Positions 35,774 to 44,453 of a stretch of 64,000 nucleotides of DNA are shown here, piece after piece. Position 1 is the first letter of the stretch. Every line of letters begins with the position of its first letter. The DNA comes from CADEDH01 sp041394285 (GTDB lineage: Bacteria; Actinomycetota; Acidimicrobiia; Acidimicrobiales; SZUA-35). The notes beneath the pieces were generated by a model. The model was not told the origin of the DNA. It made no database searches and saw nothing but the letters and a program-made list of their open reading frames with translations. Position numbers and translations under genes: made by a program. Where the stretch lies: NCBI GenBank assembly GCA_041394285.1, contig JAWKIL010000011.1, forward strand, positions 124,001 through 188,000, in the 5' to 3' direction.

Positions 35774-38539
35774 GTGGTTCTGGGGACGAAGCTGCATGCG
35801 CCCCGCCGGCGCCGGGGGCTGGTGGAGCGGCCGCGGCTCGTCGGACGCCTGGCCGGGGCCGACCCGCCGGGCCTCATCCTGGTGTCGGCGCCCGCCGGCT
35901 TCGGCAAGACGACCCTGCTGGCCGAGTGGTTCGGGGCCGGGTCGACCGCCGGCCGCCACCCCGCCGCCCGGCGCACGGCGTGGCTCTCGCTCGACGCCTC
36001 CGACGACGACCCGGCCGCCTTCTGGTCCGCCGTGGTGGCGGCACTGCAGACCGTGGCCCCCGGCGTCGGCGCCGAGGCATCGGCGCTGCTCCAAGCGGCC
36101 CAACCGGCGGAGACCATCGTCGCCTCGCTGCTGAACGACATGGCCGAGGGGGCCGGCACCGACCTGACCCTGGTGCTCGACGACTACCACGTGATCACGT
36201 CGGCCGAGATCCACGCTGGCGTCGCCTTCCTGGTGGACCACCTACCGGCGAACATCCGACTGGTGCTGGCCGGGCGGGCCGATCCGCCGCTCCCCCTGGC
36301 CCGGCTGCGGGCCACCGGCGACCTGTTGGAGATCCGGGCCGCCGACCTGCGGTTCACCGCGGCCGAAACCGGCACCTACCTCAACCAGGTGATGGGGCTG
36401 ACCCTGGGCGAGCACGAGGTGACCGCCCTCGAAGCCCGCACCGAGGGCTGGATCGCCGCCCTCCAGCTGGCCGCGCTGTCGATGCAGGGGCGGGACGACC
36501 CCGCCGCCTTCGTGGCCAGCTTCGCCGGCGACGACCGCTTCGTCGTCGACTACCTGGCCGAGGAGGTGCTGGAGCGCCAGCCGCCCGAGGTCCGCCGCTT
36601 CCTGCTCCACACCGCCGTGCTCACCCGCCTCACCGGCCCCCTGTGCGATGCCGTGACCGGCACCACCGGTGGGCGGGCCATGCTGGAACGGCTGGAGCGG
36701 GCCAACCTGTTCCTCGTACCCCTCGACGACCGCCGCCGCTGGTACCGCTACCACCACCTGTTCGCCGACGTGCTCCAGGCCCGCCTGCTCGACGAGGAGC
36801 CGGAGCTGGTCGACCAGCTCCATGGTCGGGCGGCGGCCTGGTTCGAGGAGGCGGCCGAACCGGCCGAGGCCATCTCCCACGCCCTGGCCGGGCACGACAC
36901 CGAGCGGGCCGCCCGCCTGATCGAGCTGGCGGCACCGGCCCTGTTCCAGACGCGCCAGGAGCTGACGGCCCGCCGCTGGATCGCCGCCCTGCCGGCCGAG
37001 CTGTTCCCGCACCGGCCCGTGCTCAGCATCCTGGCCGTGGGGGCGACGATGGTCAGCGGCGGGCTCACGGGTGTGGAGCAGTTGCTGGCCGGCATCAAAC
37101 CGTGGCTGGAGCCGGGCGCCGACCTGAGCGGCGCCATCGTCCACAACGAGGCCGAGCTGGCTCCCCTCCCGGCCCAGGTGGCCGTGTACCGCGCGGCGCT
37201 GGCCCTCATCGGCGGCGACCTGGCGGCCACGGTGGCCCACGCCGAGCGGGCCCTGGAGCTGGCCGCTCCCGACGACCACCTGCGCCGGGGCAGCGCCGCC
37301 GCCCTGGTGGGGTTGGCCCGGTGGTCCGGGGGCGACCTGGCCGAGGCCGAGGCCCGCTACGCAAACAGCATCCGCAGCCTCACCGCCGCCGGCCACATCA
37401 GCGACGTGCTCGGGTGCTCGCTCGCCCTGGCCGACATCCAGTCAACGCGGGGCCGGCTGGGCGACGCCATCGCCACACTGGAGGCCGGGCTGGATCTGGC
37501 CCGGTTCCACGGGGTGGCGCGGGGGACGGCCGACCTCCATGCCGCCCTGTGCGAGGCGCTGTTGGACCGTCACGATGCCGACGGCGCGGCCCGCCATCTC
37601 GACGCCGCCCGGGCCCTGGGCGAGGGGGCCGGCCTGCCCCAGCACCCGTACCGGTGGCGGCTGGCGGCGGCCCGGCTCCACCTGGCCCACGGCGACGGGG
37701 CGGCCGCTCTGCCGCTGCTCGACGAGGCCGTGGCCCGCTACAACACCGACATGTCGCCTCCCGTACGGCCGGCGTCGGCGGTGCGGGCCCGGGCCCACCT
37801 CGCCTCCGGCGACCGGGCCGCCGCCCGGCGATGGGCCCGGGACAGCGGACTCGGCCCCGACGACGAGCTCAGCTACGTCCGGGAGCACGAGCACATCACG
37901 CTGGCCCGCCTCCTGTTGGCCGACCACCCCGCCGGCGGTGGTGACGCACCCGACGTGCTGGCGTTCCTGGGCCGCCTGCTGGCGGCCGCCGAGGCCGGCG
38001 ACCGGCCTGGTGCCGTGGTCGAGATCCTGGTGCTGACGGCGCTGACCCACGAGGCCCGGGGTCACCGGGCCGAGGCGGCGGCGATGCTCGACCGGGCCCT
38101 GAACGCGGCCGGGCCCGAGCACCTGGTAGGGGTGGTGGCCGACGAGCGGCCGTCGATCGACCCGCTGCTGGCGGCGGTGGCCGCCGGGGCCGCCGCTGGT
38201 GACGGAGACGGAGCCGGAGACGGGGCCGACCTGGCCCGGGAGCTGCTGACGGCCGGGCCCGCCGCCCCAGGCCCGGCCGAAGCGCTGGCGCCGGCTCCGG
38301 CGATCCCACCGCCGGCAGGATCACCCGTCGCCCGGCAACGGGGGCTGGTCGACCCGCTCAGCGCCCGGGAGCTCGACGTGCTCCGCCTCCTGCGGGGCGA
38401 CCTCAGCGGACCGGAGATGGCCCGGGAACTGCATGTGTCGCTCAACACCCTGCGCACCCACACCCAGCGGATCTACACCAAGCTCGACGCGAAGAACCGG
38501 CGGGAGGCCGTCCGCCGGGCGGCCGAGCTCGGCCTGTGA
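35774..38539 (+). CDS. MalT-like ATP-dependent LuxR family regulator
   Basis: A 921-residue STAND-type regulator, GTG start. It opens like MalT (GTKLHAPRRRRGLVERPRL), with a Walker A SAPAGFGKTTLLAEWF at about 38-53 and a Walker B LVLDDYHVI near residue 137. The middle part (residues about 330-790) is a helical TPR-like ligand-sensing array. The C-terminal 62 residues are a LuxR DNA-binding domain: LSARELDVLRLL...ELHVSLNTLRTHTQRIYTKL. It likely activates the two small downstream genes, a pairing often seen in actinobacteria. The inducer is unknown. Confidence 0.9.
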   Translation: MVLGTKLHAPRRRRGLVERPRLVGRLAGADPPGLILVSAPAGFGKTTLLAEWFGAGSTAGRHPAARRTAWLSLDASDDDPAAFWSAVVAALQTVAPGVGAEASALLQAAQPAETIVASLLNDMAEGAGTDLTLVLDDYHVITSAEIHAGVAFLVDHLPANIRLVLAGRADPPLPLARLRATGDLLEIRAADLRFTAAETGTYLNQVMGLTLGEHEVTALEARTEGWIAALQLAALSMQGRDDPAAFVASFAGDDRFVVDYLAEEVLERQPPEVRRFLLHTAVLTRLTGPLCDAVTGTTGGRAMLERLERANLFLVPLDDRRRWYRYHHLFADVLQARLLDEEPELVDQLHGRAAAWFEEAAEPAEAISHALAGHDTERAARLIELAAPALFQTRQELTARRWIAALPAELFPHRPVLSILAVGATMVSGGLTGVEQLLAGIKPWLEPGADLSGAIVHNEAELAPLPAQVAVYRAALALIGGDLAATVAHAERALELAAPDDHLRRGSAAALVGLARWSGGDLAEAEARYANSIRSLTAAGHISDVLGCSLALADIQSTRGRLGDAIATLEAGLDLARFHGVARGTADLHAALCEALLDRHDADGAARHLDAARALGEGAGLPQHPYRWRLAAARLHLAHGDGAAALPLLDEAVARYNTDMSPPVRPASAVRARAHLASGDRAAARRWARDSGLGPDDELSYVREHEHITLARLLLADHPAGGGDAPDVLAFLGRLLAAAEAGDRPGAVVEILVLTALTHEARGHRAEAAAMLDRALNAAGPEHLVGVVADERPSIDPLLAAVAAGAAAGDGDGAGDGADLARELLTAGPAAPGPAEALAPAPAIPPPAGSPVARQRGLVDPLSARELDVLRLLRGDLSGPEMARELHVSLNTLRTHTQRIYTKLDAKNRREAVRRAAELGL

Positions 38540-38626
38540 CCACGCGCTGATCAGCGCCCCGGTTCACCCCATCGATCACCAGATGTGGTGACGACCGCTC
38601 ACCAGATCCGTTCGTACGGTCCGAAC

Positions 38627-38845
38627 GTGAGCCAATCACACCACGACTACGAGATCCGGGTGGCCGGCCGCCTCGCTCCCCGCTGGTCGGCCTGGTTCGA
38701 CGGCCTGACCGTCGCCCCGGGCGACGACGGCACCACCGTGCTCCACGGCCCGGTGCCCGACCAGGCGGCGCTGCACGGCCTGCTCCGCAAGCTGCGCGAC
38801 CTCGGCCTCCCCCTGATCTCCCTCACCCAGAAAGAAGACCACTGA
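38627..38845 (+). CDS. Small conserved protein downstream of LuxR regulator
   Basis: A 72-residue protein starting at GTG 38627 (MSQSHHDYEIRVAGRL); the frame is open to a GTG at 38585. It has an alpha-beta pattern (RVAGRLAPRWSAWFDGLTVA, GTTVLHGPVPDQAALHGLLRKL), like short proteins that accompany MalT/LuxR regulators in actinobacteria. A function is not known. The next gene begins one base after its stop codon. Confidence 0.68.
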   Translation: MSQSHHDYEIRVAGRLAPRWSAWFDGLTVAPGDDGTTVLHGPVPDQAALHGLLRKLRDLGLPLISLTQKEDH

Positions 38846-38846
38846 C

Positions 38847-39623
38847 ATGACACTCACCACGACCCATCCCACCCCGGCCCCGGCCGGACCATCCCGGCCC
38901 GACTCCGTCACCGTCGCCGTCGACGCCATCGACCAGCCGACGCCGACCGCATCGGCCGTGCGGCGCACGGCCCTGATCGCCGGCGTGGCCTACATCGCCA
39001 CCTTCGTGTTCTCGATCCCGGTGAAGTTCGGGCTCTGGGTGGACGTGCTCGACAAGCCCGACTTCATCCTCGGAGCCGGCAGCAGCGCCGGCGTGCCCCT
39101 GGGGGCGCTGTTCGAGATCCTCACCGCCCTCGGGGGCGTGATCACCGCTGTCGCCCTCTTCCCGGTGGCCCGGCGCCACAGCCAGCGCTCGGCGCTCGGG
39201 TTCGTCACCACCCGGGTGATGGAGGCGGTGGTCATCTTCGTGGGCGTGTTCGCCATCATGTCCATCTACACCCTGCGCCACGACGTGGCCGGCACCGCCG
39301 GGGCCGACAACGCCAGCCTGCTCACGGTGGGCCAGGCCCTGGTGGCCGTCCACGACTGGACCTTCCTCATCGGGCCGGGCCTGATGGCCGCCCTCAACGC
39401 CCTGCTCATCGGCTCGGTGATGTACCGGTCCCGCCTGATCCCGCGGTGGATCCCCACCCTGGGCCTGATCGGGGCGCCCATGCTGCTGGCCTCCACCGCC
39501 GCCACCCTGTTCGGGGCGTGGGATCAGATCTCCACCCCGGCCGCCCTGCTCACCCTCCCCATCGCCGTGTGGGAGTTCAGCTTCGGGGTCTACATGGCGG
39601 TGCGGGGCTTCCGCACCCGCTGA
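38847..39623 (+). CDS. DUF4386 family membrane protein
   Basis: A 258-residue protein with six predicted helices matching DUF4386: RRTALIAGVAYIATFVFSIP at about 40-59, FEILTALGGVITAVALFPV, MEAVVIFVGVFAIMSI and LIGPGLMAALNALLIGSVMY. The family is of unknown function and commonly lies beside LuxR or MarR regulators. Probably expressed from the preceding small gene's transcript under the LuxR regulator. Confidence 0.82.
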   Translation: MTLTTTHPTPAPAGPSRPDSVTVAVDAIDQPTPTASAVRRTALIAGVAYIATFVFSIPVKFGLWVDVLDKPDFILGAGSSAGVPLGALFEILTALGGVITAVALFPVARRHSQRSALGFVTTRVMEAVVIFVGVFAIMSIYTLRHDVAGTAGADNASLLTVGQALVAVHDWTFLIGPGLMAALNALLIGSVMYRSRLIPRWIPTLGLIGAPMLLASTAATLFGAWDQISTPAALLTLPIAVWEFSFGVYMAVRGFRTR

Positions 39624-39700
39624 GCCGACGGGAGCTCCGGCCCCCGTCGCCACACACCCGGCTGCAAGCCTCGCCGCAACCCCCGAGACCACCGCTCGAT

Positions 39701-39778
39701 CCGTGACACGGTTCCAACCGTGTCACGGATTGTGCGTTCACCGCTCCCATCGCGTACCCGCTTCGAACCGTGTCACGG
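39701..39778. promoter_or_regulatory. Three CCGTGWCACGG palindromes upstream of a marR gene
   Basis: Eleven-base palindromes at 39701-39711 (CCGTGACACGG), 39718-39728 (CCGTGTCACGG) and 39768-39778 (CCGTGTCACGG). The first two together form a 30-base nearly perfect inverted repeat (TCCGTGACACGGTT, two bases, complement), and the third lies in AACCGTGTCACGGTT. They occupy the 239-base gap before the MarR gene starting at 39863, so they are candidate binding sites for that or another dimeric regulator. Confidence 0.6.
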
Positions 39779-39862
39779 TTGTTGCGGCGGCCGACGAGCC
39801 ACCGGGCCCGAGCCAGCGGGGCCCAGTGCCCGAGGCGGTGACGGCTACTACCATCCAGCTCC

Positions 39863-40402
39863 ATGGCAGCCGACGAGACGCGCTGGCTCGACGACGACGA
39901 GCAGGATGCCTGGAGACCGCTGGCGTCGGTGCTCCTCACCCTCCCGGCCGCCCTGGACGCCCAGCTCCAACGCCAGTCGAAGCTGACGTTCTACGAGTAC
40001 GTGGTGCTGGCCGGCCTGGAGCAGGCCGGGTCCGACGGGTACCGCATGACCGATCTGGCCGCCGTCACCAGCGGCGCCCTGTCCCGCCTGTCGCAGGTGG
40101 TGACCCGGATGGAGGAGCGCCAGTGGGTGGCCCGCACCCCGGACCCGCTCGACGGCCGGGCCACCCGGGTGGTCCTTCGCCCCGCCGGCGCCAAGCAGCT
40201 GAAGGCGGCGGCGCCCGGCCACCTGGAGACCGTGCGCCGGTTCGTGTTCGACGAGCTCACGCCGACCCAGGTGCAGCAGCTCCGGCGGGTGATGCAGAAG
40301 ATCTCGGGCACCCTCAGCGGCCCCGACTCCCCGGCCCCGGCCCCGGCACGTGAGGCCCCCCGGGCGGCCAAGGGCCCAGGCGCTCGCACGCGACCCCGCT
40401 GA
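39863..40402 (+). CDS. MarR family transcriptional regulator
   Basis: A 179-residue MarR regulator: LTFYEYVVLAGLEQAGSDGY, then the helix-turn-helix MTDLAAVTSGALSRLSQVVTRM and wing RTPDPLDGRATRVVLRPAG. The C-terminal tail is Pro/Ala-rich. Three palindromes lie upstream. The next genes are a truncated transporter and an AlkZ-like protein, both plus strand. Inducer unknown. Confidence 0.87.
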   Translation: MAADETRWLDDDEQDAWRPLASVLLTLPAALDAQLQRQSKLTFYEYVVLAGLEQAGSDGYRMTDLAAVTSGALSRLSQVVTRMEERQWVARTPDPLDGRATRVVLRPAGAKQLKAAAPGHLETVRRFVFDELTPTQVQQLRRVMQKISGTLSGPDSPAPAPAREAPRAAKGPGARTRPR

Positions 40403-40447
40403 CCGCCGGGACCGTGATGGCCCCGGCCCACCCGGTTCGGCTCACGC

Positions 40448-40942
40448 ATGAACGTTCTGCCGGGGCGGACGGGGCGGGCCGAGCTGACATCGCTCGACGT
40501 GGTGGCGTCGGTGACGCCGGCCGCTCTGGCCGTCAACCTGGCGGCGGCGGCCCTGGCCGGCCAGGCGTCGCCGCCCGGGTCGTGGGCGGCCAACGGCTGG
40601 CTGGTGCTGCTGGCCATCTGCACGCCGGTGCTCGGCACCTGGCTCATCGTGTCGTCGATCGCCCGCATGGCATCGGTCACGAGCAGCGCCATCCTGCTCC
40701 TCCAGCCGCTGCTGGCCTTCGTGTGGGGCGCGATGTTCTTCGACGAGGTGTCGGCCACCGCCCAGCTGGCCGGCTTCACCCTGGCCCTGGCCGGGATCGC
40801 GGTGCTCGCGATCAACCCGGCCGGGGCGCTCCGCCCCGCCGGCACCGGGCGACCCGGGAACCAGGTCGTCTGTGGAACACTGGCCGCGGCCGCCCCACCG
40901 CCGGCGCCTACGGCGGCGAGACGGGGCGCAGCGAGGACACGC
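40448..40942 (+). pseudogene. Truncated DMT (EamA) transporter remnant
   Basis: An open frame whose protein matches only the last part of an EamA-domain drug/metabolite transporter: LLAICTPVLGTWLIVSSIARM, SAILLLQPLLAFVWGAMFFDE, AGFTLALAGIAVLAINPAG. The usual ten helices are reduced to about four, and no further transporter sequence lies upstream. The frame continues without a stop into the AlkZ-like gene; the join looks accidental. It could be a real short protein fused to the next, but deletion of the 5' part is the simpler reading. Confidence 0.6.
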
Positions 40943-42115
40943 ATGGCAGCAGCCGATGACGAGATCACACTCCAGGGGTTGAACCGGGCGCTGCTGGCCC
41001 GCCAGCAGCTGCTGAGCCGGGCAGCCCGGGACCCGCTCGACATGGTGCGGTCGCTGGTGGCCCTCCAGGCCCAGGCGGTGTGGGCCCCGTACTACGCCCT
41101 GTGGAGCCGGATCGACGGCTTCGATCCCACCCACCTCGCCACCGCCCTGACCGACCGCCGGGCGGTTCGCAGCGTCTCGCTGCGGGGCACCATCCACCTG
41201 GTGGTGGCGGACGACGCAGCCCCCCTGTTCACGTTCGCCCGGACCGCCATCGACCGGGCCGTGTGGAGCCAACCGGCAGACCGGGCCGCCCTCGACCCCG
41301 CCGCCGCCGACGCCGTGGCCCGGGCCGCCGCCCAGTTGTTGGCGGGCCAGCCGATGACCGCCGCCGAGCTGACGGCGGCGCTCGCCCCCGGCTGGCCCGG
41401 CGTACCCGAGCGCGTGCTGTGGAACGTGGTCCGGCCCCGGCTGGTGCTGATCCAGGTGCCACCCCGGGCGGTGTGGGGTCGCCGCGGCGCCGCCCGCTGG
41501 ACGACGTTCGGAGGCCACGGCTCCCTGCCGCCGGCCGACGACGGAGCCGACCCCACCGTCGACCCGACCGCCGAGCCGACCGTCCATCCGACCGTCGACC
41601 CGGCCGTCGATGAGGCGGTGGTCCTGCGCTACCTGGCCGCCTTCGGACCGGCCACCGTGGCCGACCTGCAGACGTGGGCGGGCCGCACGCGGCTGGCCCC
41701 GGTGGTACAGCGGCTGGGCGACCGGCTGGTGACCCTCCGCGGGCCGGGCGGCACCCGGTACCTCGACCTGCCCGACGCCCCCCGCCCCGCCGACGACACA
41801 CCCGCTCCCCCGCGCCTGGTGGGCCCGTTCGACAACCTGCTGCTCGGCTACCGGGACCGCAGCCGGCTGATGTCCGACGCCGCCCGGGCCCGCTTCTTCG
41901 CCGCACCCAACGGACAGCTGCCCGGGGCGGTCCTGGTCGACGGGAGGATCGCCGGTGAGTGGACCATCCACGCCGGCCCCGAGACGGAGGTGCGGCTGAC
42001 CCCGTACGAGCCGATCGGCGCAGCGACGGTGGATCAGCTGGGAGCCGAGGCCCGCCGGCTCCGGGCACCGCAGCGGCCCGACGCCGAACCCCGCCTCGTG
42101 GTGGCCGGGGCCTGA
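40943..42115 (+). CDS. AlkZ-like winged-helix DNA-binding protein (HTH_42 family)
   Basis: A 390-residue protein of the winged helix DNA-binding family that includes the DNA glycosylase AlkZ. Near the N-terminus it has VRSLVALQAQAVWAPYYALW, whose Gln42-x-Gln44 matches the QxQ catalytic motif of AlkZ-type glycosylases. Other family stretches are RAVRSVSLRGTIHLV and LVGPFDNLLLGYRDRSRL. A run of four short P-T-V-D repeats is inserted near residue 195. The start at 40943 is set where family similarity begins. A role in excising bulky or alkylated bases is possible. Confidence 0.78.
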   Translation: MAAADDEITLQGLNRALLARQQLLSRAARDPLDMVRSLVALQAQAVWAPYYALWSRIDGFDPTHLATALTDRRAVRSVSLRGTIHLVVADDAAPLFTFARTAIDRAVWSQPADRAALDPAAADAVARAAAQLLAGQPMTAAELTAALAPGWPGVPERVLWNVVRPRLVLIQVPPRAVWGRRGAARWTTFGGHGSLPPADDGADPTVDPTAEPTVHPTVDPAVDEAVVLRYLAAFGPATVADLQTWAGRTRLAPVVQRLGDRLVTLRGPGGTRYLDLPDAPRPADDTPAPPRLVGPFDNLLLGYRDRSRLMSDAARARFFAAPNGQLPGAVLVDGRIAGEWTIHAGPETEVRLTPYEPIGAATVDQLGAEARRLRAPQRPDAEPRLVVAGA

Positions 42116-42172
42116 GATCGCCCGACACCAGGCAGGGCGGGCGGGCAGGGCGGCGCCGGCCGTGAGCCGGGG

Positions 42173-42844
42173 TCAGACCGGCGGCTGGGACGGCGGCAGG
42201 AGCTGGTGGGCGAGGGTCTCGGTGAGCCACCGCCGGTAGCGCTCGGGCTTCCATCCCCGGTCGATCACCAGCAGCCGGTAGATCTCGGGCGACATCAGGG
42301 CGTGGATCACGTCGCTGGCATCCCGCTCCCGCAGCTCGGGCCGCAGGGCCCCGGCCCGGGCCAGGGCCCGGGCGATCATCCGCTGGCCCTGCTGGCGTTG
42401 GCTGGTGAGCTCATCGAGCAGAGCGGTGGCGTCGGGGTCGGTGCCGGCGGCGCTGACCAGCATCCGGTAGAGGGGCGCCACCCGGGCGTTGACCTGCGCC
42501 GTCACCGTCACGAAGCCGGCGAGCTGCCGGGCCGGGTCGGGCTCGGCCCGGAGAGACTGGACGTCGGGCCGCTCCGCCACCGGGATCTCCTGATCGTCGC
42601 CGGCGATGGACACGTCCAGGAGCGCCTTGAGGATCCCGGACTTCGACGAGAACAACCGGTACACGGTGGCCGACGGCACGTCGGCCAGATCGCTGATCGC
42701 CTCCATGGTCGTGGCCCCGTAGCCCCGCTCCAGGAACAGACGGCCGGCCGCCTGCACCACGGCGGCCCGGGCCAGGCGGGTTCGGGCCTGGCTGCCTCGG
42801 CCCCGGCGGCCATTACGTTCGGGGGTAGCTCCCTGGGTTGCCAC
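42173..42844 (-). CDS. TetR family transcriptional regulator
   Basis: A 223-residue TetR regulator, GTG start at 42844. The DNA-binding region is clear: AAGRLFLERGYGATTMEAISDLADVPSATVYRLFSSKSGIL at residues about 31-72 (split by helices 1-3). The C-terminal ligand domain is divergent. It faces the DUF1059 gene across a 109-base gap that holds a promoter overlapped by a palindrome, so it probably represses both directions. Confidence 0.87.
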   Translation of the reverse strand: MATQGATPERNGRRGRGSQARTRLARAAVVQAAGRLFLERGYGATTMEAISDLADVPSATVYRLFSSKSGILKALLDVSIAGDDQEIPVAERPDVQSLRAEPDPARQLAGFVTVTAQVNARVAPLYRMLVSAAGTDPDATALLDELTSQRQQGQRMIARALARAGALRPELRERDASDVIHALMSPEIYRLLVIDRGWKPERYRRWLTETLAHQLLPPSQPPV

Positions 42845-42848
42845 ACGG

Positions 42849-42895
42849 TTGACACTACCACAGTGTTGACACTAGCACTCCCAAATTGATAGTGT
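42849..42895 (+). promoter_or_regulatory. Promoter and TetR operator upstream of DUF1059 gene
   Basis: Two direct copies of GTTGACACTA start at 42848 and 42865 (17 bases apart). The second TTGACA (42866-42871) is a consensus -35 with TAGTGT (42890-42895) as -10 at 18 bases. The palindrome AGTGT-TG-ACACT (42862-42873) overlaps the -35, a likely TetR operator. Confidence 0.6.
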
Positions 42896-42953
42896 TACTC
42901 TCATTCTAGAGAAGCCGGCGGGAGGTGCCCGCCAGCACCAGGAGGAGACACCG

Positions 42954-43202
42954 ATGAAGACCATGACGTGCCGGCAGCTGGGTGGCACCTGTGACGTGGC
43001 CCACCACGGCGACGACGCCAACGACATCATCAAGGCCCAGGATCAGCACCTGAAGGATGCCGTGGCCGCCGGCCAGGCCGACCACGAGCCGGCCCTCAAG
43101 GACATGAAGGGCCGCTGGAAGCGCCCCCTGTCGGGCATGAAGTGGTACCGCCAGGTCCAGCGTGACTTCGCCGAGCTCCCGCTCGACGCCGCCGCCGGCT
43201 GA
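42954..43202 (+). CDS. DUF1059 family small protein
   Basis: An 82-residue protein beginning with MKTMTCRQLGGTCDVAHHG, the DUF1059 hallmark with two conserved cysteines, followed by DIIKAQDQHLKDAVAAG. Members are small and often stress- or regulator-linked; a few have an associated ligand-binding guess but no known function. AGGAGGAGA lies upstream of the ATG (a very strong ribosome site), and a clear promoter is present, so high expression is likely when the TetR repressor is released. Confidence 0.87.
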   Translation: MKTMTCRQLGGTCDVAHHGDDANDIIKAQDQHLKDAVAAGQADHEPALKDMKGRWKRPLSGMKWYRQVQRDFAELPLDAAAG

Positions 43203-43235
43203 CCCCGGGCTCCCGCCCGGCCGTCAGCCGCGGCG

Positions 43236-43631
43236 TCAGTCGGCGAAGACAGCCCGGCTGTGGCCGATGAAGAACGTGTGGTCGTGGCCCTTGTGGGGGT
43301 CGGCCGGGTTGTACTTCGTCTTGGTGGTCCCGTCGGGCACCTGCTCGTCGGAGTAGATGGCACCCACCGGGCACACGTCGGGCTGGTAGCAGGCGGTGCA
43401 GCTGGTGCACTCGTCCATGTTCACGTACAGGATGCTGTCGCCGAAGATGGCGACGTTGTCGGCGTCGGGGGTGTGGGTGTTCTCCACCTCTCCGCTGCCG
43501 TGGACCTCTTCGGAGAACAGCACACCGGCAGCCGGGTCGTATTCGTAGATGCACTGCACGGGGCAGACGTCCACACAGGCCCGGTCCTTGGTCTCGATGC
43601 AGGCTTCGGTGATGACGGCGATTCCGGCCAC
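43236..43631 (-). CDS. 7Fe/8Fe ferredoxin (FdxA-like)
   Basis: A 131-residue ferredoxin with two cluster regions: CIETKDRACVDVCPVQCI near residues 11-28 and CTSCTACYQPDVCPVGAI near residues 75-92. The first lacks one cysteine of a standard CxxCxxC motif, consistent with a [3Fe-4S] plus [4Fe-4S] pair. An insert of some 40 residues separates the two. GTG start at 43631 with AAGGGAG upstream was chosen over the farther ATG at 43652. It is a general low-potential electron carrier. Confidence 0.85.
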   Translation of the reverse strand: MAGIAVITEACIETKDRACVDVCPVQCIYEYDPAAGVLFSEEVHGSGEVENTHTPDADNVAIFGDSILYVNMDECTSCTACYQPDVCPVGAIYSDEQVPDGTTKTKYNPADPHKGHDHTFFIGHSRAVFAD

Positions 43632-43687
43632 GGGGGCTCCCTTCGATGCCAACCCCCTACCCCGGTTGGTGACCCCCGAATCTGGCG

Positions 43688-44323
43688 TCAGCTACCGGCG
43701 GGCAGGGAGGCGAGCTCGGCCGCAGTGCCGGCCAGGAGCTCGTCGAACCGGGCGGCCAGGTCACCGCCATCGTGCATGGCGGCCCGCATGGCGGCTCCGA
43801 AGCACGAGATCATGAGCCCGGCCCACGCCGTGGGGCGGGGGTCGACGGCCGGATCGGTACCGAGCCGGGCCGCCAGCGCACCGGCCACCCCCTCCGTCAT
43901 CTGCTGGCGCAGCACGGCCTTGTCGGCCCCCGATCCCGGGCATTCCTCGGCTCGCTTGGCCAGCCGGGCCAGGGCGTCGAAGCGGGACTGGACCACGGCG
44001 GCGTGGACCCGTAGCGCATGGTGCAGCGAGACCAGCGGCGGCTCGTCGGCCGGCCGTTCGGCCAGCCGGGCCAGCAACTGGGTCTGGAGGTCCTCGAACT
44101 CGGCGTACAGCACGGCTTCCTTCGACGGGAAGTAGCGGAAGAACGTGCGCTGGGCCACGTCGGCCCGCTCGCAGATCTCCTCCACCGTGGTCTCGGCGAA
44201 CCCCTTGCGGTCGAAGAGCTCGGTGGCCGCCAGCACCAGGGCCGACCGGGTCTCGGCCACCCGCCGCTCCCGCCGCGTGAGCGAGGAACCATCGGGCGAC
44301 GTCGAGGTGGCTGTGCCGTGCAC
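43688..44323 (-). CDS. TetR family regulator of the adjacent MFS pump
   Basis: A 211-residue TetR regulator from the GTG at 44323. The helix-turn-helix is LAATELFDRKGFAETTVEEICERADVAQRTFFRYFPSKEAVL, at about residues 30-70 (read as helices 1-3). The frame is open to an ATG at 44362, but that codon lies on a 14-base palindrome that looks like its operator, so the shorter start is preferred. It is divergent from the MFS pump gene and probably represses it. Actinobacterial relatives often have a C-terminal MftR-like domain. Confidence 0.87.
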   Translation of the reverse strand: MHGTATSTSPDGSSLTRRERRVAETRSALVLAATELFDRKGFAETTVEEICERADVAQRTFFRYFPSKEAVLYAEFEDLQTQLLARLAERPADEPPLVSLHHALRVHAAVVQSRFDALARLAKRAEECPGSGADKAVLRQQMTEGVAGALAARLGTDPAVDPRPTAWAGLMISCFGAAMRAAMHDGGDLAARFDELLAGTAAELASLPAGS

Positions 44324-44347
44324 AGTGTCACACGGTAGCAGGTTGTA

Positions 44348-44393
44348 TGGCAGATATGCCATATGGCAGAGTTGTCACTTGGCACAGGTGCCA
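44348..44393. promoter_or_regulatory. Two TetR operator palindromes between tetR and MFS gene
   Basis: TGGCAGATATGCCA (44348-44361; arms TGGCA/TGCCA) and TGGCACAGGTGCCA (44380-44393; arms TGGCAC/GTGCCA), centres 32 bases apart, roughly three helical turns. Both lie in the divergent gap, so two repressor dimers could sit on the same face. Confidence 0.65.
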
Positions 44394-44453
44394 GATAGCG
44401 CCTGGACAGCCCATCGCTCCCCTCCCCCACCCTCCCCGATCGGTTACACCCTC

